A program made the translations under genes and the position numbers. From Melampsora larici-populina 98AG31 (lineage: Eukaryota > Basidiomycota > Pucciniomycetes > Pucciniales > Melampsoraceae): 64,000 bases of DNA. Numbering within the stretch: position 1 is the stretch's first letter; every line of letters begins with the position of its first letter. The notes under the pieces were generated by a model. It was given only the letters and a program-made list of their open reading frames with translations. It made no database searches and was not told where the DNA came from. The stretch covers positions 1,627,589 through 1,691,588 of the forward strand of contig NW_006768770.1 in assembly GCF_000204055.1 (NCBI RefSeq), read 5' to 3'. Shown here in pieces: positions 23,504-34,911 of this stretch.

Positions 23504-24075
23504 TAACTTCCCAATGCTGGACTTAACCACCAACTCCAGCAAGGGACTTACACCTAAAGTTGATTTTTTGGTGTGAGTTCTGTCGGGGCTTTTCACCAAA
23601 AACTGGTGGCCTTATAAAACTTTTTTTGTCATTTTAGCTTGCCTTCACATTCATCTCCAAAATTTGCGCCTTGAATCTGCCTACATCCTCCAACTCCGGG
23701 ATTCTTAATACCTTGAGTGGCTCCAAAGATATCTTGAGAAGTTGATATTTTGAGCTCACACCAAATTTCAAACTTCAGACACAGAGCAGTCCAAGTCACT
23801 GTAAATTTTGCCTTTGGGCCTTAAACAACTATTATATTTATCTACAGAACCAATTGAGATAACAGGAAACCAATTGTACAAGGTTGTAGAGGGAGTCCAG
23901 GCGCATGATCTTCATCATAAATGTGGAGACAAGTTTAAATTACAAAAAAGAGTTTTATAAGGCCACCAGTTTTTGGTGAAAAGCCCCAACAGAACTCACA
24001 CCAAAAAATCAACTTTAGGTGTAAGTCCCTTGCTGGAGTTGATGGTTAGGTCCAGCATTGGGACTTGGTTAAGTT
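23504..24075. mobile_element. Foldback/MITE-like element with ~130-bp inverted arms
   Basis: Left arm starts about 23500 (AAACTTAACTTCCCAATGCTGG) and runs to about 23633 (GGCCTTATAAAACTTTTTTTG). The right arm is its complement from about 23945 to 24075, including CACCAGTTTTTGGTGAAAAG and TTGCTGGAGTTGATGGTTAGG. Arms are about 95 percent alike. ATGATGAT is present just outside both ends and could be an 8-bp target duplication, as in hAT elements. There is no ORF. Confidence 0.7.
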
Positions 24076-24310
24076 TGAATGATGATGTGGAATCTTAGAG
24101 TGAGTTGATGGGTTTTGTTGACTGCTGCACGTGATGTCTGGGCCGCAGTTGTGCCCAAGATCATGTGACTCTTACAACAATACCTGCCATTGCAAGGGCA
24201 TGGTCAGACTCGTGGAAGTTTGGGAATGTTCCCTGGAATACATTCCGTAAGACTACATAGGAACATTCCTAACAAAGTCTCACACACTCCTGAGATGATG
24301 TGTGAGAACC

Positions 24311-24999
24311 TGTTATGATTATGTCAAATCTTGTTGCTATGATTCAATCAATGATGTACTGATTTGCCCTGACAAGATGCTGTGTTGCTGTGTGCCCTTA
24401 CCGTGTGTGTTGCTGACTGACGTTGCTGACCAATCAATATACAATGATGTCAATGATATGTTTCTACTTTCAAGATTATGATAAGATTGTTTTGACTCCA
24501 AAGATCCTCCCTCTTCTTTACCAAAAAATCCTCCCAATCATCTTCATCTCTTTTTCTCTCATTGTTTTCTTTTGATTGTCTAAAAGTTGTGTCCTTTTTG
24601 ATTAGTCCTAACAAACTCAATACTGCGCAACAACCTACTTCAAATATGAAGCTGAATCTAAATCAAACTTGAGCAATTTGCCAAAAGGAAGGAGGTATAA
24701 TCATTTCTAATTCTGAACCTATAATTATAAATCATTAGTATTGGAGTTTCTCTTTATCTAATTTTAAATTCTATCAATGTAGACTACTTTTGGCTACTTT
24801 GTTTGGATTATCACTTGTGTTATAAAGTTGAATCTCTACCTGTGTAGTTTTTGTTAAGGTACTCAATGTCTCTCTTTTCTCTTTATCAAATGTTTTGTTC
24901 TATTTTACTTACTTAAATGTTAAATTTGTTAAGAAATTAAATATATACATTTGACCTAAATGAAGAGAGATCTCACAATTAAATACATGGTAGCGAGAG
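24311..24999 (+). mobile_element. Possible LTR followed by a primer-binding-site-like sequence
   Basis: Begins TGTTATG at 24311 and ends ..AATACA at 24987, immediately followed by TGGTAGCGAGAG (24988-24999), which begins like retrotransposon primer binding sites complementary to an initiator tRNA 3' end (TGGTAGC..). The internal region has no intact gag or pol, and no second LTR was found in this window. Low confidence. Confidence 0.25.
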
Positions 25000-26909
25000 A
25001 CTCCTTTTGGCAAATTATATTCTAATTCTTAACATTCCTAGTTTCTAGGACTGAATCAAAATGTCACAACTAAATTTCTCAACTAAATCAACCAAAAAAG
25101 CTGGTAATCTCAACCTAACTGTAGTGATATTGGTTTGCATCACTACTGTGGTTCAGGATTTACTATTATGGTTATTACTAGTGATACTTAATTACATATA
25201 TATGTTATGTACATCATGAAGTATAATCATTCTAACTGTTGCCACTGAGTTACAAGGTGTAAATGATGCGTTGTTACACAATACATGTGGGTTTGAGTGC
25301 ATGTGTATATGTAATTATGTGTTTTTATATGTTTTATTACATGCTACATATGTTTTGTAAGATGTATGTACATGTAATTAGTTTTATAAGTGTTGGTTAT
25401 ATATTACAAGTTAGTCTTTGGGTACATACATATGTACTCAGGGCTGACAATATGTCACAGGGCCATCTTGATGTCTAACACCAGGAGAAGGAGTCAAATG
25501 ACCTTCCAAGGGGGCAACATGATAGAGTCAGTGCGGAAACACAGACGGCCTGTGTTGGGGTCCCCACACAGCGCCCATAAACCCCAGAGTGTGAGGTGCC
25601 ATGGTAGAAGGCTCAGATTGGCTTGGACCATGAGGAATTGGATGCGGCTTGTGTAGTCCTACGCTGCTTGGATGCAACATCTGTCACTAATTTGAAACAA
25701 AGACCTTTCAGCTGTCTCTTTTTGTGAACTCCAACTCAAGTGACACCATAATCAAGAGGCAGTTAAACAAGCTTACCAAGTTTGCCCTGTTATGTGTACC
25801 TGGGATGGCCTTTGTCATGGGACTTACATAGCCGTTCCATGAGGCCCCTGAGGGTCCAGCCAATACCTAAAATGTGATAATTACCCAGTCAGCCAACATC
25901 CTAACATAAAATAACCTGACCATAAGGGTCATCTCCCCTAAAGATGAATGACATACCTGACTACTACTACTTGAAACCGGGTGGACCTGTGGCTGTGAAA
26001 AGTGCACGTTTGGGTGCCCAAGAACCTGGTTGTGAAAATAATTCCAAATAACATTAGAGAAGGAAGCACAACAACCGTGCCAAATAGAATTCAAGGAAAT
26101 AAAGGGTGGGCTATTGTGTGATTGAATTTGTGGGATCCCAGGGCCAAGGTGAACACTTTGCGCTGGCCTCCACATGTGCTACATCTTGGGTCACAATAGG
26201 TGTACTTGTAGGAGTCATGTCCATTGGACGTGAGGCGGCTCCTCCAGGCTGCCAGAATTTATGATTAGGTAAAACCTGCAGGACACAGGAGCAAAGCCAA
26301 AGCCACACCCTTACTGGTCCAGTTAATCCTCACACCAAATTCAGGCCAGTTATTGATGACCAATTCTCCTGATTCAAATGAGGTGACATGGTTTTAATTT
26401 CTGTGTATGTTAAACAAGCTTTCAGTCAGTCTTAGTTCCTTGAAAGGGTATAAAGGAGAACTTGATATGCATGTTTGAGTATGAATATAACAGAATTTGT
26501 ATATAGTTAGTGAGACTGAACGTCAGCGGGGGAAATCCATGTTTGCACCAACCAGTGAAAGAAAGGAAAACACACCAACAAGGATGGATATCAATTTTTA
26601 TGACTTGAGAGGCAAAAGAACACCAGAGAACTATATGCATAGCGCATATATAACCAAATGGCACATTTCTTGACCTTTTCACAGAAAACCAGGTACAGCC
26701 AGTTCTGCAAGGATTCCTCCAAATCTATAACTTTGAGGCGTCATTTCACATCAAAAATCAGGCGCCAAGAGACCCAAATGGAGAGACATGCAACATAAAG
26801 CCCTCTTTGATTGGTAAAAGCTTGAAAATTCTTATGAGACCTCCTTTCCTGGTAAGAAAAATTCAATTTAGAAATACAAGTTTCTATTTTTTTTTAATTT
26901 TCCAGTTGT
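25000..26909. other. Unassigned, probably repeat-derived sequence
   Basis: No ORF on either strand could be tied to a family. Open frames at 25867-26308 (-) and 25263-25656 (+) lack motifs. Mixed composition and position between retroelements suggest old transposon remnants. Confidence 0.35.
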
Positions 26910-27257
26910 TTGCCTCTTTCAAAAGGCACACATTGTAAGATGTGTCCATGAGAAATGTGAGCGCGCTCTTTAAGAAGAAAGATTACCCAATAGAGGTAAA
27001 TTACGGGAGCAAACAAACCACTTTGAGAAGCTAGGATCCCCAAATGGTTATAGATTAAAGGTCTAGAAACCTTTTACCAAAGAAGACACTAATACGTCAC
27101 CGTTGAATTTAAACAGGTAGAAGACATTCAGTTTATATAACCTACAGCTCTCTCAAACCTTGGTTTGTTCCCTTGTCCGATTCCTTTACTAAATTTATTG
27201 CTACAATAATTCTTTCTCATTTCCGGGATTATCCAATCTTTATTGAATAACTATTTT
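26910..27257 (+). repeat. YR element 2, left repeat A1
   Basis: 348 bp from TTGCCTCTTTCAAAAGGCAC to ...GAATAACTATTTT, the same length as A2. The nine internal differences from A2 are all transitions. Confidence 0.9.
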
Positions 27258-27495
27258 TGAAATTTCCTTTTACATCAAAAAACGTTTTTAACAAAAAGAA
27301 AAAAAAATAATTTCCAGTCATATTTCCTTTAAAAAACTTAATATAACATACTTATACACATCCTTACACTCACATACATCAAGATTTCATCTAAAGTTTA
27401 TCCGAATAAACAATCCCGTTATAATTCATAACAGAAACTCTTCTTCGAAACTATCATCCTCATTTCTACCTAATCCCTGATTGATTATCACAACT

Positions 27496-30297
27496 ATGGC
27501 TAGCGCAGAATCAAGAGCCATTCACGCTAATTGAAGGGCAAACGGTATCGTATCCCACGCTACGAATACACAAATCCAGAATTCCTCTATCGACGGAGAA
27601 GACCTACCATCGGATGTCGAGGCAGACATAGGAGAAGACTCATTCTCAACTGGAGATCCGGGAGGAAGCGGGAAAATTAATCAAAATCTCAACCAATTGC
27701 TAGATATCCAACCTAACGACACAGCAGAAGATCAGCTTATCGATCAACACTGTAAACATCATTCAACTTCCCCAATTTGGAAGAGGAAAATGATTAATAG
27801 TACAGTTTTTCATAAAAGAATCTAATACTGCACACCTGAGCCATTTCACCCACACTACATATGCGCAGCAAGCTGAGTCAATAGTTGTCTATCATGTACA
27901 TACAGGTCTGCTCAGTTTTTTGCCCATCAGAATAAATAAATCACATGTTATACCACATGTAACTTTTTCGACTTTGGAATTTTTTTCCCAAAAATTTACT
28001 ACATATCATTCTGTAGCTGCTCAAGCAATATTGTTGAAGCTATGTCTTAGTAACAGAAAGTGTGTTACATGCAGTTGAGTTGATGAGATCACACCAAAAC
28101 ATTGAGTCAGTGTATGTAGTCAATCTTTTGGAAGCTTTTTTCAATCTGAAAGAAGTTACAGCATGTATTACATATGAAGAACTTATCCTGATGAGCAGAT
28201 AACTGAGCAGAACTGTATGTACATGATAACCACATATTCACTGAGCCTGCTACACATATGTAGTGTGGGTGTTATGGTTCAGGTGTGGAGTGATAGACCA
28301 TTTTATGACAAATCATACTCCCAATCATTTTTTCCTGCCCACTTGGGGAACCCGAATGATGTTTGCAGTGTCAAGGACTAATCAATATCTCAGACTCTGA
28401 CAGCTCTGACTCTGACAGCTCCGAATCTGAGAATACCGACAGTGACAAGTCAGAAGGTGAAGATCCACGTAAAAGTCAAGCAATCACGGAATCAAGAGAT
28501 ACACCATCTAACGACTTCGCCAAATCTAGCGAAGGCAATAACTCCTTGTCAATCCCCTCTGATTCTGAAAGCGAAACAGATGATTTGGACTCATCAAGCT
28601 CGACAGACTCATCAGAGACATCTAGCTCAGATTCCTCATCCATATCCTCCGGCTCTGGTTCAGACACAGAATCTTTGAACATAAGCAACAGCTCATCCTC
28701 TTCTTCAGAAGAAGAAAAAGTAGATAAGCATAAGAAGAAGAAACGTAAGAGAAGTCCTCATTTCATAGTTTAATTTCGAAACATGAAACCTCATCTATCC
28801 TTAACTGCCAAAAGACCAATTCAATTTCCCCAAAAATAATTAATATATGATTCAGCTAGAGGACATGCTAGTGAAGAGGCCATAGCCCACACTTGAGCTC
28901 CCTCGCAATCTATTTCCCAAATATAAGTGCTCGAGAATCTCGCATATAAATAATTAAAATCTCCTTCATATATTCCAAATCCCTAGAAATAACATCGTAT
29001 TCACACCAGATACGATTCATAACACCTGCTTTATTCACATACTCCCTCCCTTTCTTCATGACCATACCTCTAAAAGAGCAATTGCTGATTAGCAATACTG
29101 GTTGTCTACGGTTTGTCTACACAGGCACTGCAAAGAAACCGAAGAAACAGAAAAGAACAAAGACAAAGAAACAATTGAAAGGGAAGGATAAGGCTAAGAA
29201 GTCGAAAAGCAAGAAGGACAAGAAGAGAAAGAAGAAATCTTCAAAGAAATCTAAAAGTGTGACAGAAATTGACATTGGATCAGTCCCTACGGGAGACCTT
29301 ATGACATTGCAGGTTAGCATTAAAATCCCTCATCACGATTTTGTTATTATATCAAAAATATCTAACATAAGATACTGCAAAGCCGTTTTGGGGAGACCAG
29401 ATGTCAGATCTCCACACCTCCATTCCCCTAACAGTGTTCGATCAAAATTTTGCTAGGGCTGACAAAGATGAGCATAATCGTAACCACAACTCAACTTCCT
29501 CAAAGAACAAGACCAATAAAGGCCTTAACGCCCCATCAGAATACCGCCTAACCTTCGGTGAATGGTCAGAATGCATGAGTTTATTTAGACAATACCTGTC
29601 TAAATACTACGGACAGAAACCCCTTGCGAAACGTTTGCAACTTCACATCGAAAACGTCAAATCCATTAAACGTTCTACTGAGTGCTGGATGACGGCTTTA
29701 AGATACGACATCCTAGTTCGAGAACAAGTCTTTGTGAAACGAGACGGGAAGACTCGAATGAAGGACATAGGAACCCGGATGACCCAATACAAAAACCAGG
29801 CCAAAGATAAGTCACTCAGATTAGGAGAAGCCAACTGTAGAGATACGAACCCGTACGCCGGAGGCGGTCAATTTGAATCTCGTCACCCAGAAACAGGAGC
29901 CTTCATGTAAGCATATCAACAATATGTAGGGAAAATCATCATATGATCCTAAAATTATCCTGCACCCTGCCTGTAGTCATCATAAACCTCAGCAACCATC
30001 TGGCATCAGAAGCCATAGCAGGCCTAACCAGGAAAGCCAACCCCTCAAACGCAAAAGAGGTAAACGCAGAGGACATAACACACCTCATCAACCAATGGGA
30101 CCTAGACCAACAAACGGTCAGCAATCCCAACATGCGACTCACCACCCACTCCCTCCAAACCCTACCTTGTATCAAAATCAACTTCCCCTCCCAGCAGCAG
30201 CACCAATGGCGAACAACCGTTTCCCTAACAGAGGAAGTAGAGGTGGATGGAGAGGAGGTAGAGGTGGATATCATAACCAGCGAAATGAGGGGTAAGC
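27496..30297 (+). pseudogene. Gag-like region of YR element 2
   Basis: Starts with an ATG at 27496 whose frame meets a TGA after 11 codons and then stays open to about 27800. After a foldback insertion come a Ser/Asp/Glu-rich acidic segment (28363-28773), a Lys-rich basic segment (29130-29280: KKPKKQKRTKTKKQ...), a gag-like domain (29440-29910: YRLTFGEWSECMSLFRQYLS, LQLHIENVKSIKRS) and an RG-rich tail in another frame (30100-30297: RGSRGGWRGGRGGY). Acidic, basic and RG-rich parts suggest RNA binding and particle assembly. The pieces are probably joined by introns, but the splice pattern was not resolved. Confidence 0.5.
27798..28320. mobile_element. Foldback element with ~190-bp inverted arms inside YR element 2
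   Basis: Left arm, about 27798-27990, includes CACCCACACTACATATG and ATCATGTACATACAG; the right arm, about 28130-28320, carries the complements CATATGTAGTGTGGGTG and CTGTATGTACATGAT. Arms are about 80-85 percent similar, so it is older than the B and A repeats of the host element or of a divergent family. No ORF. Confidence 0.7.
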
Positions 30298-30656
30298 GGA
30301 ATATAAGATCCCATCAGCTAGACACCCCCTTTTTCTTTTTCCCGTTTCCTTTCCTTCAACTTATCCCTGTACGTAGACGATGATATTCTTACAATGTCCT
30401 AGTTCAATTAATTTCACAATCTACCAAGCATAATCAATAACTTAGCAATAAATCAATTTTCAAATCTCCTTTAGCATATTTTCCCCTACAATCTCCCTAC
30501 ATTTATAATCTTTCTTTGTACAGTCACGTACAGACCTGTCTTTATTATCATTCCTACCTTTACTCAGTAAGTATTTGAAATAAAATATTTGTGTTTATAC
30601 TTGAAACTTACGCACCACTGAAAATTGCCCCCAGTTCGCTCAGGGTCCAAGAAACA

Positions 30657-31859
30657 ATGATAAGTAACAAGCCAAATACACCTCTAGCAGGCCCAAGCTC
30701 CCCACCAGAGGGAAGAACAACCATTTGTCCGAAAGGAGTCAAATGCGACATGAAGATTAACACCTGGCGCAAAGCACTAGAGAAACATCACCTCTTACCA
30801 CGATTACAGTTTATCATTGACAGCTTTCGAGAAGGTTTTGACCAAGGAATCCCAGAACACTCCATAGAAGGACTCCCGTTTTTCTGCCCTCCCAACCATC
30901 AATCAGACCTCTCTGCAAGGGAGGAAATCAAGAAGAATCTAAAACAAGAAGTAAAAGCTGGACGCATGTACGGCCCTTATACGAAAGACGAGATGGCAAC
31001 CAGATACAAATTCTTTAGATCAAGCCCCCTAGGAGCCGTCGTAAATGGCGACGGCTCCTTCCGCCCAATAAATGATCTATCCTTTCCTAAACGTGATCCG
31101 AACATTCCAAGCGTTAACTCATTTGTTAACAAAGACGACTTTAAGACAACTTGGGATAATTTCGAAAGAGTAGCTATACACATAGCAAACGCATCAGTTC
31201 CTCTAAAAATCGCCCTCTTCGATTGGCTTAAAGCCTATAGGCAAATCGGGACACACCCAAACCAATGGCCGTTTTTACTGATACAAGATTTTGACGGCTT
31301 CCTGTACATTGACTTATGTATATCTTTCGGAGGAGTAGCGGGGTGTGGCAGCTTCGGCAGTCCAGCTGATGCGTGGAAAGAGCTCGTAGAGCTAGAGTTT
31401 GGTCTTTACAAGGTTTTCAGATGGGTCGATGACAACTTGGTCATCAAAGAGGCATCTCACCAGCTAAGCATGGACAAAATAGTTACATACAGTACGAGCT
31501 TAGGCGTAAAGACAAATGAAACCAAGTTCACCCATTTCAGTGACGAACAGAAATACATTGGCTTCCTATGGAATGTCCAAAAGAAAACCGTATGCTTACC
31601 TCCCAAAAAGCTTGCCGAACGACAACTACAGCTCGACACCTTTCTAGCAAAAGTAGATTACACCTTCAAAGAGGTTGAGAAGATGTATGGCCGCTTAAGC
31701 CACGTTTCCTACATTGCACCACAACTCCGCTGCTACCTACGATCCGGTTTTCAGATGGAAGTGCGAATGGGTCAAGACAGAGGCGAAAAGAAAGATGCCA
31801 CAACAAGTCAGGATCGACTTAGATGTCTGGAAGAAAGCCCTGAACGCCTTCCCAAATAA
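30657..31859 (+). pseudogene. Reverse transcriptase of YR element 2 (frameshifted before RNase H)
   Basis: ATG at 30657 in an ORF that runs to 31859. RT features: FFRSSPLGAVVNGDGSFRPI, motif A FDWLKAYRQIG, FGSPADAWKEL, motif C FRWVDDNLVI and the YIGFLW box. The thumb (MYGRLSHVSYIAPQLRCYLR) ends at about 31745, where homology passes to the next frame (RNase H ORF); a one-base difference at the GGTTTT run near 31746 explains the shift. After that point this frame is not homologous. This copy could be inactive, or the element may use frameshifting; the first seems likelier because both frames overlap at a run without a typical slippery signal. Confidence 0.8.
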
Positions 31860-32490
31860 GTTGCTGTTAAAGACAAGAGAGGTAAATAACATCGGGTGGG
31901 TGGGTGATGCTTCTACATCTTTTGGTATAGGAGTAATAGTCGGGAAAGCGTGGGCACAATTCAAACTGTGCCCAGGTTGGGATCGACCAGGAGGAAAACC
32001 AACCCAAGGCATCGCATGGTTAGAGACAGTTACCATACGACTAGGCCTGCTCATGGTACAAAAGATACGGCCACTCGAAGGAGAAAGGTTTTTGGTATTG
32101 ACCGACAACACAACCACTGAGGGTGTCCTGCGGAACAAATCATCTCGGGACTTTTGGGTCAGTGAAGAGTGGAAGAACATTTCCACACTCCTCTTTCAGA
32201 ACGATTGCCAATTGGAACAGCGGCACGTTTCCACCTTGGACAACGCAGCCGACCAACTTTCTCGCGGCCTGACAACATCCAAACCCTGGTACCTAAGAAT
32301 CCACGTCACTGTCCCAGATGATTTGAAACAGTGGCTGGTCGACGTAGAGTCTCCCACAGAAGTGGAGTCACCAAGAGTGAGTCACATCTACAGACCCACC
32401 AGAGAGCTATGCCGCTCACTTTTCACCTTCTTAACACAGCTAACCCTCCTTTGCAAAACCACTGCTCAACATCCGCTTAGTTCTAGGTAG
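31746..32490 (+). CDS. RNase H domain of YR element 2
   Basis: Reads VFRWKCEWV at the start, then WVGDASTSFGIGVIVG with the first catalytic Asp, WLETVTIRLGLL with Glu, VLTDNTTTEGVL with Asp, and STLDNAADQLSRG with the last Asp. This is the RNase H fold found after RT in DIRS/Ngaro elements. It removes RNA from the RNA-DNA hybrid. The frame is +1 relative to RT. The stop lies at 32488-32490. Confidence 0.8.
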
Positions 32491-32834
32491 ACCATCAGGC
32501 AGAGAATCCACTACCCCCTCCATCCATAAAAGCCGTTTTCAACTCCAAAGGCCCTTGCAGCCCCTCTCCCACGTATTACTTCCCCCTTTTCTTGTCCTTT
32601 TACGACCTCAACAACTCTCCCCTTTCCTTTTTCCAACCATAGTCAATAATATTCCCCCAATCCTCACTTGAGGCGACATACCTGTTTTGAACATCGACAG
32701 TTCTAGCCCAAATTATCTCCATCTACACCTTCCTTACGTGTAAGCCTCCCCAGCACTTACCAAGAAATCATCTTCAGAGAACTGACCCCCGCGCAATACA
32801 TGCCTTACCAATATCGTAGAATTCTATACCAGTG
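32491..32834. other. Non-coding gap between RNase H and recombinase ORFs
   Basis: About 340 bp, pyrimidine-rich, without a frame shared with either ORF. It may hold the promoter, leader or an intron for the recombinase ORF. Confidence 0.4.
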
Positions 32835-33893
32835 ATGAAGTGTATCAAGTCCTTCCTGCGAATCAAGGACAATGTCCGAAAACCACTGACTAGAGCTCAG
32901 CGACACATGATCAGAGCCGGATGGTGCAGATCGACCATAGAAGCTTACTCGTCAGGAGTCAAGAAGTTTAAACTCTTCGCGGCTCTCAAACGACGCGACG
33001 CCTTCCCAGCATCCTGCGACACCGTCGAATGGTTTATTGTCTGGGCAGGACACAACGTGAACCGGCAGGCAACCAACAAACCGGTTAAGGTCACCACCAT
33101 CACCAAGTACCTAACCGCACTACGAACGTGGCACGCGTTCCACGGTTATAATTTCCCAAATATTCACCTCACTCGTTTGAAAACCTTACTCAGAGCATCG
33201 AAAAAACTAGAGATTAGAGCACCTGTGCACAAAGCCAATCGCCAACCGGTCACCCCAAAAGCCCTCCTATCCCTCGTGGCCGACATTGCAGAGCGTGAAG
33301 CTGACTCCAAGGGTCTAACAGCCTTAGTCCTTGTAGCCTACTGGGGACTAGGTCGTTTGGGAGAACTGGTCTACAAGTCCGCCAAGTACGATAGGCATGA
33401 CCACAAAGCTATACTGAAGTCAGATGTCAAGTTCTATGTCAAGAACAACAAGGATTTCGCCGAAATCAGGCTACGAGAAGCAAAAACCGCTGCATCCGGG
33501 GAGATTCAATTGCTAGTCCTACGAGCTACTGGAGGGGTACTGTGCCCGGTCGACGCCTTAAAGCGCTTAATGGCAGGTTTAGGAACGGTGAAGGACCCCC
33601 GTTTATTCATGACACATGAAGAAGGAAGAGCTACTGCTATAACAAGAGAGCTTATGAAGAAGGTTATGATCCGCACATGGGGGAAAACTTCAAGCTTGAC
33701 AGGTCACTCTGTTAGAATAGGGGGAGCGACTTTATTAACTAAGTCAGGTGTTCCCCTCGACGCCATCAAGAAACTGGGACGTTGGAAGTCGGCTTGCCAT
33801 GCACTCTACCAACGAGAATGGGATGACAAGGAATGGAACGCGGCTGTCCGAATCTTACAGATCACTGAAGATGTCATTCCACATTATGCCTAG
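32835..33893 (+). CDS. Tyrosine recombinase of YR element 2
   Basis: Intact ORF of 352 aa from ATG 32835. The N-terminal SAM-like arm (STIEAYSSGVKKFKLFAALK, TTITKYLTALRTWHAF) is followed by the catalytic domain with Arg in YWGLGRLGELV, a beta-strand Lys region, His-x-x-Arg in TGHSVRIGGATLL, and the end LGRWKSACHALYQREW with the Tyr nucleophile. All key residues are present. Family function: integration of the circular DNA copy by strand exchange through a covalent 3'-phosphotyrosine link. It is the best-preserved protein of the two elements and could still act in trans. Confidence 0.9.
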   Translation: MKCIKSFLRIKDNVRKPLTRAQRHMIRAGWCRSTIEAYSSGVKKFKLFAALKRRDAFPASCDTVEWFIVWAGHNVNRQATNKPVKVTTITKYLTALRTWHAFHGYNFPNIHLTRLKTLLRASKKLEIRAPVHKANRQPVTPKALLSLVADIAEREADSKGLTALVLVAYWGLGRLGELVYKSAKYDRHDHKAILKSDVKFYVKNNKDFAEIRLREAKTAASGEIQLLVLRATGGVLCPVDALKRLMAGLGTVKDPRLFMTHEEGRATAITRELMKKVMIRTWGKTSSLTGHSVRIGGATLLTKSGVPLDAIKKLGRWKSACHALYQREWDDKEWNAAVRILQITEDVIPHYA

Positions 33894-34208
33894 TAGCACA
33901 TCCTATCTGGTACCTCCTGTTCGTTTTGTCCTTTTTTCTTTCCTTCAGTCGTCGTGTACCTCCCCTCTACTCCCCCACTGCCTGCCGACATGAAGCGCAT
34001 CCACTTGTAAGCTGCGCCGGTTGATGTTCCACGTATCTTGACCACCCAGTAATACATCACACCCACATTTGTCGAAGATTTTAATCAGATGTGACCCACT
34101 TCCCGGACACTACGTGTGGGCGACAGGAAAGGGCGAAGCCTATCTAGGCTCAGGCCTGCCACCCGTGAGAATGGGATATCTAGGCATCTCACCTTTCCCT
34201 AGGAAACT

Positions 34209-34514
34209 TACTCAAACAACCCGGTAGAGAACTCCAATCAGAAGTACTCTACAGGTTTACATTTCCTCGAAAAGAGAGTTCTTGACGAACGCTCAACGAG
34301 TGAAAACATAAGCCGGGGGTAGAGTTTCCACCTTACGAGGTGAACTCTCCACCATGTCATTGAGTACAAATTCCAGGTTTCAAGGAAGTAAAAGAACTCT
34401 CCTTGAAACCTACCGCCCACATTAGATCCTTCCCTCACTTAGTACAAAAAAAAACTAAGCAAGGGGAGGATCAGGTCTATTTGATTAAATAGAGTGTTTT
34501 CAATTAAGAATGGA
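34209..34514 (+). repeat. YR element 2, repeat B1
   Basis: 306 bp from TACTCAAACAACCCGG to ...TTTTCAATTAAGAATGGA, abutting A2. Five substitutions and a poly(A) length change separate it from B2. Confidence 0.9.
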
Positions 34515-34862
34515 TTGCCTCTTTCAAAAGGCACGCATTGTAAGATGTGTCCATGAGAAATGTGAGCGCGCTCTTTAAGAAGAAAGATTACCCGATAGAG
34601 GTAAATTACGGGAGCGAACAAACCACTTTGAGAAGCTAGGATCCCCAAATGGTTATAGATTAAAGGTCTAGAAACCTTTTACCAAAGAAGACACTGATAT
34701 GTCACCGTCGAATTTAAACAGGTAGAAGATATTTAGTTTATATAACCTACAGCTCTCTCAAACCTTGGTTTGTTCCCTCGTCCGATTCCTTTACTAAATT
34801 TATTGCTACAATAATTCTTTCTCATTTCCGGGATTATCCAATCTTTATTGAATAACTATTTT
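34515..34862 (+). repeat. YR element 2, repeat A2
   Basis: Direct copy of A1, starting right after B1 (AAGAATGGA|TTGCCTC). Confidence 0.9.
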
Positions 34863-34911
34863 CGACCGACCCTCCCTCCCAACATTCTGAATATTTAACA
34901 ACATAGACGCC

